The notes under the pieces are model-generated. The model was not told where the DNA came from and did not search any database. It saw only the letters and a list, made by a program, of their open reading frames with translations. Both the position numbers and the translations under genes were made by a program. A stretch of DNA of 64,000 nucleotides from Paracoccus haematequi (GTDB lineage: Bacteria > Pseudomonadota > Alphaproteobacteria > Rhodobacterales > Rhodobacteraceae): NCBI GenBank assembly GCA_945881965.1, contig CAMCVS010000001.1, forward strand, positions 415,402 to 479,401. The letters are read 5' to 3'. Shown here one piece after another: positions 36,915-46,352 of this stretch (its first letter is position 1; every line of letters begins with the position of its first letter).

Positions 36915-38456
36915 ATGAAACCCATTCGCCTGATGTCCGGTTTTCTGACGGTGGGGTTCTGGACGCTGGCGTCCCGTATCCTTGGCTTTGTCCGCGATGC
37001 CATGATCCTGGGCTGGTTGGGCACGGGGCCTGCCTATGAGGCCTTTGTCGTGGCGTTCCGGCTGCCCAACATGTTTCGCCGGTTTTTTGCCGAAGGCGCG
37101 TTCAACACGTCGTTTGTGCCGATATTCGCCAAGAAGCTGCAAGGCGGTCAGGATGCGCAGGGCTTTGCATCCGAAGCGTTTTCCGGTCTGGTCGCGGTGC
37201 TGATCGCGCTGACGCTGCTGGCGCAGGCGGCGATGCCCTGGCTGATCTGGGGGTTGGCGTCGGGGTTTGCGGGGCAGGAGAAGTTCGACCTGTCGGTCGA
37301 ATTCGGGCGGATCGCCTTTCCCTATATCCTGTTCATCTCATTGGCGGCGCTGTTGTCGGGGGTGCTGAATGCGCTGGGGCATTTTGCGGCGGCCGCGGCC
37401 GCGCCGATCCTGCTGAACGTTGTTCTGGTTGGCAGCATGGGGGTGGTGGCCTGGCTGGGCGGCGATGTGGCCCGCGCGCTGGTCTGGGGCATCCCGGTGG
37501 CGGGGGTGGCGCAGATGGCGCTGGTTTGGGTGGCGGCACAGCGGGCGGGGTTCCGGCTGATCCCCGGGCGGCCGCGCTGGACGCCCGAGATGCGCCATCT
37601 GGTGTCTGTGGCGGTGCCTGCGGCCTTGGCGGGGGGCGTGGTGCAGGTGAACCTGTTGGTGGGCCAGCAGGTCGCCAGTTACTTTGACCGCGCGGTGGGC
37701 TGGCTTTATGCCGCCGACCGGCTGTATCAACTGCCGCTGGGGGTGGTCGCGATTGCGGTGGGCGTCGTGTTGTTGCCCGAACTGGCGCGGCGGTTGCAGG
37801 CGAATGACCCGGCAGGCGCGCGCGATGCGCTGTCGCGCGGCACCGAGGTCAGCCTTGCGCTGACAATTCCTGCCGCCGTGGCGCTGGTGGTGATCCCGCT
37901 GCCCTTGGTGTCTGTCATGTTCGAGCGCGGCGCGACCACCGCAACCGACAGTGCGGCGATTGCTATGGCGGTGCTGGTCTATGGCCTCGGCCTGCCGGCG
38001 TTCGTGTTGCAGAAACTGTATCAGCCGCTGTTTTATGCCCGCGAGGATACCCGCGCGCCGTTCCGTTACGCGGTCGCCGCCATGGTGGTCAATGCGGTGC
38101 TGGCCATCGGGCTGGCCCCCGTCATTGGCTGGATCGCCTGCGCGATTGCCACCACGGTCGCGGCCTGGGGCATGGTGGGGTTGCTGTATGTCGGGTCTCG
38201 CAAAATGGGCGATGCGGTGCGGCTTGATGCGCGCTGCACCTATCGCCTGCCCCGGATCGTGCTGGCGTCGGCGCTGATGGGCGCGGTGTTGGCGGCGGTC
38301 AACCTGGGGCTGGGCGATTGGCTTTACACCGGCGGGGTGCGTTATATTGCACTGACGGTGCTGGTCGCGGCGGGGATGGTGGCCTATGGGCTGATCGGGC
38401 AGGCCATCGGCGCGTTCCGGCTGTCCGAGTTCCGGGCCGTGCTACGCCGCCGCTAG
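36915..38456 (+). CDS. murJ: Lipid II flippase MurJ
   Basis: A 513-residue MviN/MurJ family flippase that moves lipid II across the inner membrane for peptidoglycan synthesis. It has about 14 predicted helices. The N-terminal signature is TLASRILGFVRDAMILGWLG, then FRLPNMFRRFFAEGAFNTSF (conserved RR and EGAF) and, later, YAADRLYQLPLGVVAIAVG. ATG 36915 has GGAAG upstream. In other alphaproteobacteria glnD directly precedes it; in this window glnD is 27 kb away. Its end overlaps the convergent MATE gene by 15 bases. Confidence 0.96.
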   Translation: MKPIRLMSGFLTVGFWTLASRILGFVRDAMILGWLGTGPAYEAFVVAFRLPNMFRRFFAEGAFNTSFVPIFAKKLQGGQDAQGFASEAFSGLVAVLIALTLLAQAAMPWLIWGLASGFAGQEKFDLSVEFGRIAFPYILFISLAALLSGVLNALGHFAAAAAAPILLNVVLVGSMGVVAWLGGDVARALVWGIPVAGVAQMALVWVAAQRAGFRLIPGRPRWTPEMRHLVSVAVPAALAGGVVQVNLLVGQQVASYFDRAVGWLYAADRLYQLPLGVVAIAVGVVLLPELARRLQANDPAGARDALSRGTEVSLALTIPAAVALVVIPLPLVSVMFERGATTATDSAAIAMAVLVYGLGLPAFVLQKLYQPLFYAREDTRAPFRYAVAAMVVNAVLAIGLAPVIGWIACAIATTVAAWGMVGLLYVGSRKMGDAVRLDARCTYRLPRIVLASALMGAVLAAVNLGLGDWLYTGGVRYIALTVLVAAGMVAYGLIGQAIGAFRLSEFRAVLRRR

Positions 38457-39773
38457 GCTGCGTTCCAAGGCAGGATAGCGCAGGCCAAGCGTGATCCCGC
38501 GCAGGACGAAACTGCCGACCAGCGCGATCCAGAGGCCGTGATTGCCAAAGGCGGGCAGCAGGATCGGCAGGCTGGCGAAATACAGCGCTGCCGACAGCGC
38601 CGTCATGTTGCGCATGTCGGCCCCGCGCGTTGCGCCGATGAACACGCCATCCAGCACCCAGGCCGCCACGCCCAACAGCGGCACCGCCACCATGTAGGGC
38701 AGAAAGGCGCGCACCTCGGCCTGGACGGCGGGCACCTTGGCCATCACATCGACCAAGGGTCCGCCCAGCACCGCAAATGTCAGCGCCAGCAGCATCGCCC
38801 CCACCCCGGACCAGACCGCCGCCAACCAGATCGACCGCCGCAGCGCCGCGATATTGCGCGCCCCCACGGCCTGCGCCACCAGCGCCTCGGCGGCAAAGGC
38901 GAAACCGTCCAACGCATAGGCGGTGATGTCGATGAATTGCAGCAAGATGTGATTGGCCGCCAGCGTGACATCGCCGAACCCCGCGCCAAGGAACAGGAAG
39001 GACACAAACACCGCCATCAGGCAGATGGTGCGCAGCGCGATGTTGCCATTCACCGCCACCATCCGACCCAGCATGGCACGGTTCGTGACCCGCGCCCAAT
39101 CGCGCCATGCCGGCGTGATTAGCGCATCGCGGCAGAACCACAGCGCAAGGCCCAGCCCCGACACCTCGGCGATCAGCGAGGCTACCGCGACGCCAGGGAT
39201 GCCCCAGCCAAGGCCAAGCACGAACCACAGATCCAGCGCCGCGTTCACCCCGGTGATCCAGACCTGAATGACGAACACCGCCCGCGTGCGTTCCCGCGCG
39301 ATCAGCCAGCCGTTCAGGCCGAACACCGCAATCGTTGCGGGCGCGCCCCAGATGCGGATAGACAGGTATTGCCGCGCCAGTGCCTCGACTTCGGCGCTGG
39401 CAGGCGCAGTGCGGAAGGCGGCCCAGATCAGCGGGGCCTGCACTGCGATGATCAGCGCGCCCGCCGCCAGCCCGATCATGACCGCGCGCGTCAGATGCGC
39501 CACCATTTCGGCCTGGTCCCCCGCGCCGATGGCCTGCCCGGTCAGCCCGGTCGTCCCCATGCGCAGAAAGCCGAACACCCAATAGATCGTGGCAAGGATG
39601 ACCGCGCCCAGCCCCACCGCGCCGATGGCCGCCGCCGATCCCATCTGCCCGATCACGCCGGTATCGACCGCGCCGATGATGGGCACGGTCGCATTCGACA
39701 GCACGATGGGCAGCGCGATGCGCAACACGCGCGCATGTGTCAGGGGGGCTTGGGTCAGGTCTGTGTCAGCCAT
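38442..39773 (-). CDS. MATE-family efflux transporter (DinF-like)
   Basis: A 443-residue multidrug/organic cation antiporter with about 12 helices in two halves. The DinF-like start reads VLRIALPIVLSNATVPIIGA, followed by VDTGVIGQMGSAAAIGAVGL and YWVFGFLRMGTTGLTGQAIG. The second half includes LDGFAFAAEALVAQAVGARN. Substrate unknown. Its start overlaps the end of the hotdog gene upstream by 8 bases, so the two are probably co-transcribed. Confidence 0.92.
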   Translation of the reverse strand: MADTDLTQAPLTHARVLRIALPIVLSNATVPIIGAVDTGVIGQMGSAAAIGAVGLGAVILATIYWVFGFLRMGTTGLTGQAIGAGDQAEMVAHLTRAVMIGLAAGALIIAVQAPLIWAAFRTAPASAEVEALARQYLSIRIWGAPATIAVFGLNGWLIARERTRAVFVIQVWITGVNAALDLWFVLGLGWGIPGVAVASLIAEVSGLGLALWFCRDALITPAWRDWARVTNRAMLGRMVAVNGNIALRTICLMAVFVSFLFLGAGFGDVTLAANHILLQFIDITAYALDGFAFAAEALVAQAVGARNIAALRRSIWLAAVWSGVGAMLLALTFAVLGGPLVDVMAKVPAVQAEVRAFLPYMVAVPLLGVAAWVLDGVFIGATRGADMRNMTALSAALYFASLPILLPAFGNHGLWIALVGSFVLRGITLGLRYPALERSLAAA

Positions 39774-40278
39774 CGCGGCGGGGCATCAGGAAATGCCCGG
39801 TCGCCTGCGCAAAGGGGCGGGCGTGATTGTCCTGCCACGCCTCGACATGCACCGACGCATAGCGCCGCCCGGACCGGTTCACCTGCGCGCGGGCATAGGC
39901 ATCGCGCGGCAGGCCGGTGCGCAGGTAATCCACTGTGAAGGTGATGGTTTTCGGCAGGCGCGGCATCTGCCCGGTCACCAGCGCATCGGGGTTGAACGCG
40001 CCCTGTTCGATTTCTTCCCACAGGGTTGCCCATGACAGGCAGATCACGGCGGTAATCTCTAGAAACGCCGCCGTCACGCCGCCGTGGATCGCGGGCAACA
40101 TCGGGTTCCCGATGAGCTTGTCGTCAAAGGGCAGCAGCGCGGTCAGTTCGTCGCCGCGCCGATCGAACTGCGCCCCCAGAAACTGGATGTAAGGCACGCC
40201 CTGCACCAGCGCGGCCAAGGCGGCATCGCGGCGCTGTTTCACCACCTGCACGGGTTCGGGGCGTTTGCGCAGCGTCAT
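39766..40278 (-). CDS. PaaI-family hotdog thioesterase A
   Basis: A 170-residue hotdog-fold acyl-CoA thioesterase. The catalytic block is [20 protein letters not shown], in which the acid on the long helix is Glu, preceded by a Gly-Pro-rich turn (LIGNPMLPA). A paralogue with [15 protein letters not shown] lies just upstream and overlaps by 4 bases (ATGA). Substrate unknown. Operon with the paralogue and the MATE exporter. Confidence 0.85.
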   Translation of the reverse strand: MTLRKRPEPVQVVKQRRDAALAALVQGVPYIQFLGAQFDRRGDELTALLPFDDKLIGNPMLPAIHGGVTAAFLEITAVICLSWATLWEEIEQGAFNPDALVTGQMPRLPKTITFTVDYLRTGLPRDAYARAQVNRSGRRYASVHVEAWQDNHARPFAQATGHFLMPRRDG

Positions 40279-40712
40279 GACGACCCCTCGGCCACGCCTT
40301 CAACGGTGAAACTGCCCGTCGCGGTGGCCACGGGCAAGCCGTCATCATCATCGCTGGCAGTCGCGCGCACAAAGGCCACGTTGCGGGTGACGTGGTAACA
40401 TTCGGCACGCGCGCGGATCGCCTGACCGGGGGTGGCGGCGCGCATGTAATCAATGCGCAGGTCGATGGTCGCGGTGCCGCCGGGGTTTCTGGGATGGCTC
40501 ATCACCGCCGCCCCGCAACAGGTGTCCAGCAAAGCCGACACCGCCCCGCCATGGATCACGCCGGTTTCCGGGTCGCCGATCATCCGCGTGTCATAGGGCA
40601 TCGACATCGACGCCACCCCATCGGTCAACCCATCCACCTGCATCCCCAACATGCGGGCATGCGGGATGGCGGCGATGAACTGCCGCGCCAGTTTCACCTT
40701 GTCGATGGCCAT
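40275..40712 (-). CDS. PaaI-family hotdog thioesterase B
   Basis: A 145-residue hotdog-fold thioesterase, start ATG 40712 after GGAG. The motif [20 protein letters not shown] carries the acid as Asp. [20 protein letters not shown] is the typical second strand pair. It is the first gene of a minus-strand unit (thioesterase B, thioesterase A, MATE). It is divergent from the metal transporter and shares an intergenic gap with a Fur-like box. Confidence 0.87.
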   Translation of the reverse strand: MAIDKVKLARQFIAAIPHARMLGMQVDGLTDGVASMSMPYDTRMIGDPETGVIHGGAVSALLDTCCGAAVMSHPRNPGGTATIDLRIDYMRAATPGQAIRARAECYHVTRNVAFVRATASDDDDGLPVATATGSFTVEGVAEGSS

Positions 40713-40778
40713 GGCGGCTCCTGTCATTTGCGTGATGTTGTTATTTGCTCTTGCAAAGGCTTTGCCAAGGCTTACGTT

Positions 40779-40802
40779 GATATGCGAATGGTTCTCAATA
40801 TC
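40779..40802. promoter_or_regulatory. Fur/Mur-like box
   Basis: GATAT and ATATC flank a 15-base dyad TGCGAA-TGG-TTCTCA (40783-40797). The form matches the TG-GAA...TTC-CA pattern of Fur-family sites. It ends 11 bases before the transporter's ATG, a repressing position. Confidence 0.6.
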
Positions 40803-40812
40803 AGGTAGACAC

Positions 40813-41946
40813 ATGCCCGCAGAGTCCGCGTCCGTCCTGGAACAGCAACAGATCGGCCCGCTGCGCCCGCGCCGCCTGGTCGTGGCACTGGTTCTGCTGG
40901 CGTTGGCCATCGCGCCGAACGGGCTGGGCGCGCTCACGCGGGAATTGATGCTGGATGCGTGGTTCGCGGTTTCGGCCTTTGTCGCTGCAACGCTGCTGCT
41001 GTTTTACGGCGGCGAACGGCTGTTCAAAGCCGATATCGGGGCGATGTTGTCGCGCGCGCGCGGCTGGCAGGTGCCGGTCGCGGCGTTGCTCGGCGCGACG
41101 CCAGGCTGCGGCGGGGCGGTGATCGTGGTCGCGGCCTATGCAAGCGGGCGGGTCGGGTTCGGTGCGGTTGTGGCAACGCTGACCGCAACAATGGGCGACG
41201 CGGCGTTTCTATTGATTGCGACGCGGCCCGATGCGGCCGTCGTGCTGCTGCCGCTGTGCTTTGCGGTGGGCACCTTGTCGGGGTGGGTGGTGGACGCGCT
41301 GCGCTATGCCCCGGCGCGCGATGGCAGCAACTGCGGCACGGATACGCCGCGCATCGGCGCGCTGCGCCGGCAGGATCGCGCCTTTGTCGCACTGGCGCTG
41401 CCGGGGCTGGCCATCGGTCTGACCGATCTGATCGCGCCCGACCTGCTGGACCGTCTGCCGTCAGGACTGGCTGCAACGCTGGGGTTGGCGGGTGTGGCGT
41501 TGATGGCGGCAATCTGGGCCACCTCGCCCGTATCGACCATGACCAACCCCACAGACCCTCCCGCTACCCGTGCCGCCGAAGAAACCGCATTCATCACAAT
41601 CTGGGTGCTGGGGGCCTTTCTTGGTTATGAATATGCCGTGGAATATCTTGGGCTTGATCTGGCGGGGCTGTTCGGGTCCATCGCGGTGCTGCTGCCGCTG
41701 ATGGGGGTGCTGGTCGGGCTGATCCCCGGATGTGGCCCGCAGATTCTGGTCACCACATTGTTCATCAATGGCACGGTGCCTTTCGCCGCGCTGGTAGGCA
41801 ACGCGATTTCCAATGATGGCGACGCGCTGTTTCCGGCGCTGGCAGTCAATCCGCGTGCGGCCCTGCTGGCAACGCTGGTGTCAGCGGTGCCTGCGGTGAT
41901 CGTGGCCTATGGGTTCTATCTGCTGGTGCCCGGTTTCCTGAACTGA
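40813..41946 (+). CDS. Putative 10-TM metal transporter (PF11449-like)
   Basis: A 377-residue polytopic membrane protein with two similar halves. Each half carries a PGCG element: [19 protein letters not shown] (half 1) followed by [13 protein letters not shown], and [20 protein letters not shown] (half 2) followed by [12 protein letters not shown]. This matches the 'putative 10TM heavy-metal exporter / manganese transporter' family as I recall it. A Fur-like box sits at the start codon, so expression is probably tied to iron or manganese. Substrate and direction are not known. Confidence 0.7.
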   Translation: MPAESASVLEQQQIGPLRPRRLVVALVLLALAIAPNGLGALTRELMLDAWFAVSAFVAATLLLFYGGERLFKADIGAMLSRARGWQVPVAALLGATPGCGGAVIVVAAYASGRVGFGAVVATLTATMGDAAFLLIATRPDAAVVLLPLCFAVGTLSGWVVDALRYAPARDGSNCGTDTPRIGALRRQDRAFVALALPGLAIGLTDLIAPDLLDRLPSGLAATLGLAGVALMAAIWATSPVSTMTNPTDPPATRAAEETAFITIWVLGAFLGYEYAVEYLGLDLAGLFGSIAVLLPLMGVLVGLIPGCGPQILVTTLFINGTVPFAALVGNAISNDGDALFPALAVNPRAALLATLVSAVPAVIVAYGFYLLVPGFLN

Positions 41947-42028
41947 CCAGTCTGAAAGGTGCCCATTCGGCTCTGGCCACCGCCGCCCGCTTGCGTCACA
42001 CTGTGCGCAACGCAGGGAGGCGGAACCG

Positions 42029-42421
42029 ATGACCGACAGGAAGCTGTCCTTCAAGGACATGTGCGCCAGGTTCGACGTCACACCGCGCACGCTGCGGTAT
42101 TACGAATACATCGAACTGTTGTCGCCTGAACGCGACGGGCGGCTGCGCTGGTATGGTCCGCGCGAAACCGCGCGAATGACGTTGATCCTGCGCGGGCGCA
42201 AATTCGGCTTTGCGCTGGAGGATATCCGGCAATGGCTGCTGATCTATGAACGCGAGGGCACCGATGCGCAGAATCGCGCCTGGATCGCGATGGCGGACCG
42301 GCAGTTGCGCGAATTGACCGAACAACAGCGTCAGATCACCGAAGCGCTGGTCGAATTGCAGGCGCTGCGCGACCGCACGGCGGCCGAACTGGCCGCGCAA
42401 CCGGACGTCGCGGGGGCCTGA
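42029..42421 (+). CDS. MerR-family regulator 1
   Basis: A 130-residue MerR regulator. The winged helix reads [20 protein letters not shown], with ILRGRKFGFALEDIRQWL after it and a C-terminal coiled coil (LRELTEQQRQITEALVELQA). There is no Cys metal site and no effector domain, so it is not a metal sensor of the CueR/ZntR type. ATG 42029 follows AGGGAGG. It lies ahead of a second, similar MerR gene and the beta-oxidation cluster. Confidence 0.88.
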   Translation: MTDRKLSFKDMCARFDVTPRTLRYYEYIELLSPERDGRLRWYGPRETARMTLILRGRKFGFALEDIRQWLLIYEREGTDAQNRAWIAMADRQLRELTEQQRQITEALVELQALRDRTAAELAAQPDVAGA

Positions 42422-42450
42422 TCGCGCCCTGATCGCGCCCTGATCGCGCC
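42418..42450 (+). repeat. Three 11-base tandem repeats over a stop codon
   Basis: Three copies of CTGATCGCGCC, the first containing the TGA of the MerR gene, so repeat-number changes would not alter the protein. An 8-base palindrome TTGCGCAA follows at 42451-42458. Confidence 0.75.
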
Positions 42451-42481
42451 TTGCGCAAGATCGAAAATTGCGCGACATTCA

Positions 42482-42539
42482 GTTGACGCGACGTGATCTT
42501 ACGTCAACATTAAAGTGACGTGACGTATCGCTAACGTCA
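42482..42539. promoter_or_regulatory. Paired TGACG/CGTCA dyads upstream of MerR 2
   Basis: Dyad 1 has GTTGACG (42482-42488) and CGTCAAC (42502-42508), centre 42495. Dyad 2 has TGACGT (42516-42521) and ACGTCA (42534-42539), centre 42527.5. The centres are 32.5 bases apart, about three helical turns. TTGACG also fits a -35, with AT-rich CATTAA 19 bases on, the long spacing typical of MerR promoters. Confidence 0.55.
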
Positions 42540-42612
42540 ATCGCAAAGCCCGTTGTATCGTCGGTCAGCGGCGGTCATTTGGCGCTTTGGTTGTGATGCC
42601 GAGGGTAAAGAC

Positions 42613-43014
42613 ATGTCCGAGAAATTGATGACGATCCGCGAAACCTGCGAAGCGTTCGATGTGACGCCGCGCACCTTGCGGTTCTACGAGGCAAAGGAGC
42701 TGCTGTTCCCGATCCGCGATGGCCAGAAGCGGCTGTTCACCCAGCGCGACCGCGCGCGGCTGAAACTGATCCTGCGCGGCAAGCGGTTCGGGTTCACGCT
42801 GGAAGAAATCCGGCAATTGCTGGACCTGTACAAACGCGGCGACGAACAGGTGCTGCAACTGGAAAAGACCTACGAACTGGCTCAGGGCCGGATGGATGAT
42901 CTGGTGCGCCAACGCGACGAATTGAATTTGGCCATCGCCGATCTGGCCGAACAGATGAAATGGGGCGAACGCATGATCGCCTCGATGAAAACCGCCCGCA
43001 ACGCCGCCGAATAA
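42613..43014 (+). CDS. MerR-family regulator 2
   Basis: A 133-residue MerR regulator similar to the gene before it: [20 protein letters not shown] and [20 protein letters not shown], then a coiled coil ([20 protein letters not shown]). ATG 42613 follows AGGG. It sits 32 bases before the first acyl-CoA dehydrogenase and behind paired dyads, so it is the best candidate regulator of the operon. MerR regulators of acyl-CoA catabolism (LiuR type) are known; identity with LiuR is not shown. Confidence 0.88.
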   Translation: MSEKLMTIRETCEAFDVTPRTLRFYEAKELLFPIRDGQKRLFTQRDRARLKLILRGKRFGFTLEEIRQLLDLYKRGDEQVLQLEKTYELAQGRMDDLVRQRDELNLAIADLAEQMKWGERMIASMKTARNAAE

Positions 43015-43046
43015 GCGCTGCCGCAACGACCCTGAGGGAGACAGAA

Positions 43047-44825
43047 ATGCCCAGCTATACCGCCCCCGTCAAAGATACCCAGTTCGTGCTGCATGACGTG
43101 CTGGCCGTGACCGCATCCGACATTCCGGGCTATGCCGACCTTGAAGCTGATTTTACCGGCCCGGTTCTGGAAGAAGCCGGCAAGATCTGTTCCGAAGTGC
43201 TGTCGCCGCTGAACCCCGTCGGCGACCGCGAGGGCTGCCGGTTGGAAAACGGCGTGGTGCGCACGCCCACGGGGTTCAAGGACGCGTTCGACCGCGTCCG
43301 CGATGGCGGCTGGACCGCGCTGGACATGCCCGAGGAATTCGGCGGCCAGGGTCTGCCGCATGTGATGGGCACGGCTGTTGGCGAATATTTCTCGGCCGCC
43401 AATCAGGCGTTCACCATGTATCAGGGCCTGACCCATGGTGCGGCCTCGGCCATTCTGGCGCATGGCACGCAGGCGCAGAAAGACACCTATCTGCCCAAGA
43501 TGACGTCCTGCGACTGGACCGGCACGATGAACCTGACCGAGCCGCATTGCGGCACCGATCTGGGCCTGATGCGCACCCGCGCGGTGCCGCAGGGCGACGG
43601 CAGCTATCATGTGACCGGGCAGAAGATTTTCATCTCGGCCGGTGAGCACGACATGGCCGACAACATCATCCATCTGGTGCTGGCCAAGATCCCCGGCGGA
43701 CCCGAAGGCATCAAGGGCGTGTCGCTGTTCATCGTGCCCAAGTTCATCGTGAATGCGGATGGATCTTTGGGCGCGCGCAACGGCGTGTCCTGCGGCAAGA
43801 TCGAAGAAAAGATGGGCATCCACGGCAATTCCACCTGCGTCATGAATTATGACGACGCCGTGGGGTATCTGCTGGGCGAAGAACACAAGGGCATGCGCGC
43901 CATGTTCACCATGATGAACGAGGCCCGTCTGGGCGTCGGCATGCAGGGTCTGGCGCAGGCCGATGTCGCCTATCAGAACGCGGTCGCCTATGCCAAGGAC
44001 CGCCTGCAGGGCCGCGATGTGACCGGCACCAAGAACCCCAACGGCCCCGCCGACCCGCTGATCGTGCACCCCGATATCCGCCGCGCGCTCTTGGATCAGA
44101 AAAGTTTCGTCGAGGGCGCGCGCGCCTTCATGCTGTGGGGCGCGTCGCTGATCGACCGCGCGCAGCGCAACGATGATGCGGCCGCCGATGGCCTGATCTC
44201 GTTGATGACGCCGGTGATCAAGGGCTTCCTGACCGACGAAGGCTATGACATGACCGTGCGCGCCCAGCAGGTCTATGGCGGGCATGGCTATATCGAGGAA
44301 TGGGGCATGTCGCAGTTCACCCGCGATGCCCGTATCGCGATGATCTACGAAGGCGCGAATGGCGTGCAGGCGCTCGATCTGGTGGGCCGCAAGCTGGCGC
44401 AAGACGGCGGGCGGCATGTGATGGCGTTCTTCGAGATGGTGAAGACCTTTATCAAGGACAACGAAGACGACGCGCGGCTGAAAAAGGATTTCCTGGACCC
44501 GCTAAAGGCCGCCTCGAAAGACCTGCAAACGGCTGGCATGTTCTTCATGCAGAACGGGATGAAGAACCCCAATGCGGCCCTGTCGGGGTCCTATGATTTC
44601 ATGCACCTGTTCGGGCATGTCTGTCTGGGGCTGATGTGGGCACGGATGGCCAAGGCGGCGCTGGCGGCACTGGACGCGGGCAAGCCCGACGTGGCGTTCT
44701 ACGAGACGAAGCTTGCGACCGGGCGCTATTACATGACACGCCGCTTGCCCGCGACGGCGCTGCATCTGGCGCGCATCAATTCGGGGGCGGCCCCGGTGAT
44801 GACGCTGGAAGCGGCGAATTTCTGA
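43047..44825 (+). CDS. Acyl-CoA dehydrogenase, large C-terminally extended type
   Basis: A 592-residue FAD enzyme, longer than the usual ~385-residue ACADs. The FAD/acyl-CoA core runs to about residue 465 ([72 protein letters not shown]), and a C-terminal extra domain follows ([20 protein letters not shown]). This architecture matches the DmdC/large ACAD group, but the context (thiolase, FadB) fits general fatty-acid oxidation. I do not assign DmdC. ATG 43047 follows GAGGGAG. Confidence 0.88.
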   Translation: MPSYTAPVKDTQFVLHDVLAVTASDIPGYADLEADFTGPVLEEAGKICSEVLSPLNPVGDREGCRLENGVVRTPTGFKDAFDRVRDGGWTALDMPEEFGGQGLPHVMGTAVGEYFSAANQAFTMYQGLTHGAASAILAHGTQAQKDTYLPKMTSCDWTGTMNLTEPHCGTDLGLMRTRAVPQGDGSYHVTGQKIFISAGEHDMADNIIHLVLAKIPGGPEGIKGVSLFIVPKFIVNADGSLGARNGVSCGKIEEKMGIHGNSTCVMNYDDAVGYLLGEEHKGMRAMFTMMNEARLGVGMQGLAQADVAYQNAVAYAKDRLQGRDVTGTKNPNGPADPLIVHPDIRRALLDQKSFVEGARAFMLWGASLIDRAQRNDDAAADGLISLMTPVIKGFLTDEGYDMTVRAQQVYGGHGYIEEWGMSQFTRDARIAMIYEGANGVQALDLVGRKLAQDGGRHVMAFFEMVKTFIKDNEDDARLKKDFLDPLKAASKDLQTAGMFFMQNGMKNPNAALSGSYDFMHLFGHVCLGLMWARMAKAALAALDAGKPDVAFYETKLATGRYYMTRRLPATALHLARINSGAAPVMTLEAANF

Positions 44826-44832
44826 TGGGAAA

Positions 44833-44853
44833 GATGGGTGCACAGCACCCATC
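44833..44853. repeat. REP-like perfect hairpin between the two dehydrogenase genes
   Basis: Arms GATGGGTGC (44833-44841) and GCACCCATC (44845-44853) are perfect, with a 3-base loop and CTACGG after. It resembles the dispersed GGTG...CACC-CATCCTACG elements of Rhodobacterales genomes. It may tune the ratio of the two genes. Confidence 0.7.
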
Positions 44854-44890
44854 CTACGGCACCGCGACAGCCAGGAGGGGAGGCCCGGCG

Positions 44891-46054
44891 ATGACGATCC
44901 ACCGATCAACCTGGATGACCGACGACCACGTCATGCTGGCCGAGATGACCGCCCGCTTTATTGCCACGGAATGGGTGCAGCACATCCCCCGCTGGCGCAA
45001 GGCGGGCATCATGGACCGCGCGGCCTGGACCCAGGCGGGCACGCAGGGGCTGTTGTGCCCGTCCATCCCCGAGGAATACGGCGGCGCGGGCGGGGATTTC
45101 GGCCATGAGGCGGTGATCTATATGGAACACCCGCGCCAGAACCTTGCCAGCTGGGGCGTGCCGATCCATTCCGGCATCGTTGCGCATTACATTCTGGCCT
45201 ATGGCACCGAGGATCAGAAACGCCGCTGGCTGCCGCAGATGGCGTCAGGCGCGATGGTCGGCGCGCTGGCGATGACTGAACCCGGCACCGGGTCCGATGT
45301 ACAGGCGATCACGACGCGGGCAGTGCGCGATGGCAATGTCTATCGCCTGACGGGGCAAAAGACGTTCATTTCCAACGGCCAGCATGCCGATCTGGTCATC
45401 GTCGCGGCCAAGACCGACCCGACACAGGGCGCGCGCGGTATCTCATTGGTGGTGGTGGAAACCGCCAACGCGCCGGGATTTGCGCGCGGGCGCAACCTTG
45501 ACAAGATCGGGATGCATGCGGCGGACACGTCGGAGCTGTTCTTCGACAATGTCCCGGTGCCGCCCGAAAACATCCTGGGGCTGGACGAAGGCAAGGGCTT
45601 TGCCCAGATGATGAGCCAACTGCCGCAGGAACGCCTGATCATCGCCTGCGGCGCGGTTGGCGCGATGGAGGGCGCGGTGGCGCTGACCACAGCCTATTGC
45701 CAGGAACGTCACGCCTTTGGCGGGCCGCTGACGCAATTCCAGAACACACGGTTTGTGCTGGCGGAATGCCAGACCAAGACAGCGGTAGCGCGCGCTTTCC
45801 TCGATGAATGCATCGTCGAACATTTGCAGGGCCGCCTCAGCGTCGAGAAGGCGGCAATGGCGAAGTACTGGACGACGGATACGCAGGGCGAGGTGCTGGA
45901 CGCCTGCCTGCAACTACACGGCGGTTACGGCTTCATGCAGGATTACGCAATTGGCGAGATGTGGGCCGATGCGCGGGTGCAACGGATTTATGGCGGCACC
46001 AACGAGATCATGAAGGAATTGATCGCGCGGCCGTTCAGCGGGGCGCGCAAATGA
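44891..46054 (+). CDS. Acyl-CoA dehydrogenase, standard length
   Basis: A 387-residue FAD acyl-CoA dehydrogenase. Conserved blocks are [20 protein letters not shown] (FAD contact), [14 protein letters not shown] and [20 protein letters not shown]. The catalytic-base region is [17 protein letters not shown], with Glu in TNEI. ATG 44891 has GGAGGGGAGG upstream. Neighbours point to straight-chain acyl-CoA beta-oxidation; chain length is not readable. Confidence 0.92.
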   Translation: MTIHRSTWMTDDHVMLAEMTARFIATEWVQHIPRWRKAGIMDRAAWTQAGTQGLLCPSIPEEYGGAGGDFGHEAVIYMEHPRQNLASWGVPIHSGIVAHYILAYGTEDQKRRWLPQMASGAMVGALAMTEPGTGSDVQAITTRAVRDGNVYRLTGQKTFISNGQHADLVIVAAKTDPTQGARGISLVVVETANAPGFARGRNLDKIGMHAADTSELFFDNVPVPPENILGLDEGKGFAQMMSQLPQERLIIACGAVGAMEGAVALTTAYCQERHAFGGPLTQFQNTRFVLAECQTKTAVARAFLDECIVEHLQGRLSVEKAAMAKYWTTDTQGEVLDACLQLHGGYGFMQDYAIGEMWADARVQRIYGGTNEIMKELIARPFSGARK

Positions 46055-46093
46055 GCGGCGGTGCGCGGGTGGCGGGTGCAGGAGCCTCCGGCG

Positions 46094-46300
46094 GGGGTAT
46101 TTCGCGCAAGATGAATGTGGAACGCGGCGCATGTTCCACCCCGTCCCGCTCCACCGGATTGGCTACCAGATATGTCGGAACGGGGCTTCACCTTGCACGG
46201 TCATCGGCTCCCCAGCCTGTACCGTGATGAAAGCTTGGCAGGACAAGGTTAACCGCGCGTGAAGAGAATACATTCCCATTCATCTTGCTGAAAATACCCC
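46094..46300. repeat. Element bounded by 24-base inverted repeats
   Basis: The end arms 46094-46117 and 46277-46300 match at about 21 of 24 positions when inverted (GGGGTATTT, then a 3-base variable gap, then GCAAGATGAATG). They bracket 160 bases containing a TGGAAC/GTTCCA hairpin (46117-46138). A GGGGGC...GCCCCC hairpin lies just outside. It fills the 298-base gap before the GST gene; no gene is visible. Confidence 0.7.
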
Positions 46301-46352
46301 GGGGGGTCCGGGGGGCTGGCCCCCCGGCCTCGGCTGAAACAAGGAGCGACCG

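Noticed and set aside
42418-42450. A CRISPR array
   Set aside because: The units are 11 bases, directly adjacent and without spacers.
42482-42539. Calling the paired dyads LiuR boxes
   Set aside because: The ACGT spacing does not match the LiuR pattern I know; the regulators are only generally MerR-like.
43047-44825. Naming the large acyl-CoA dehydrogenase DmdC
   Set aside because: Architecture alone cannot separate it, and no other DMSP demethylation gene is nearby.
46094-46300. A mobile element of MITE type
   Set aside because: No target duplication or transposase seen; arms recur as single boxes elsewhere, so a palindromic extragenic element is safer.
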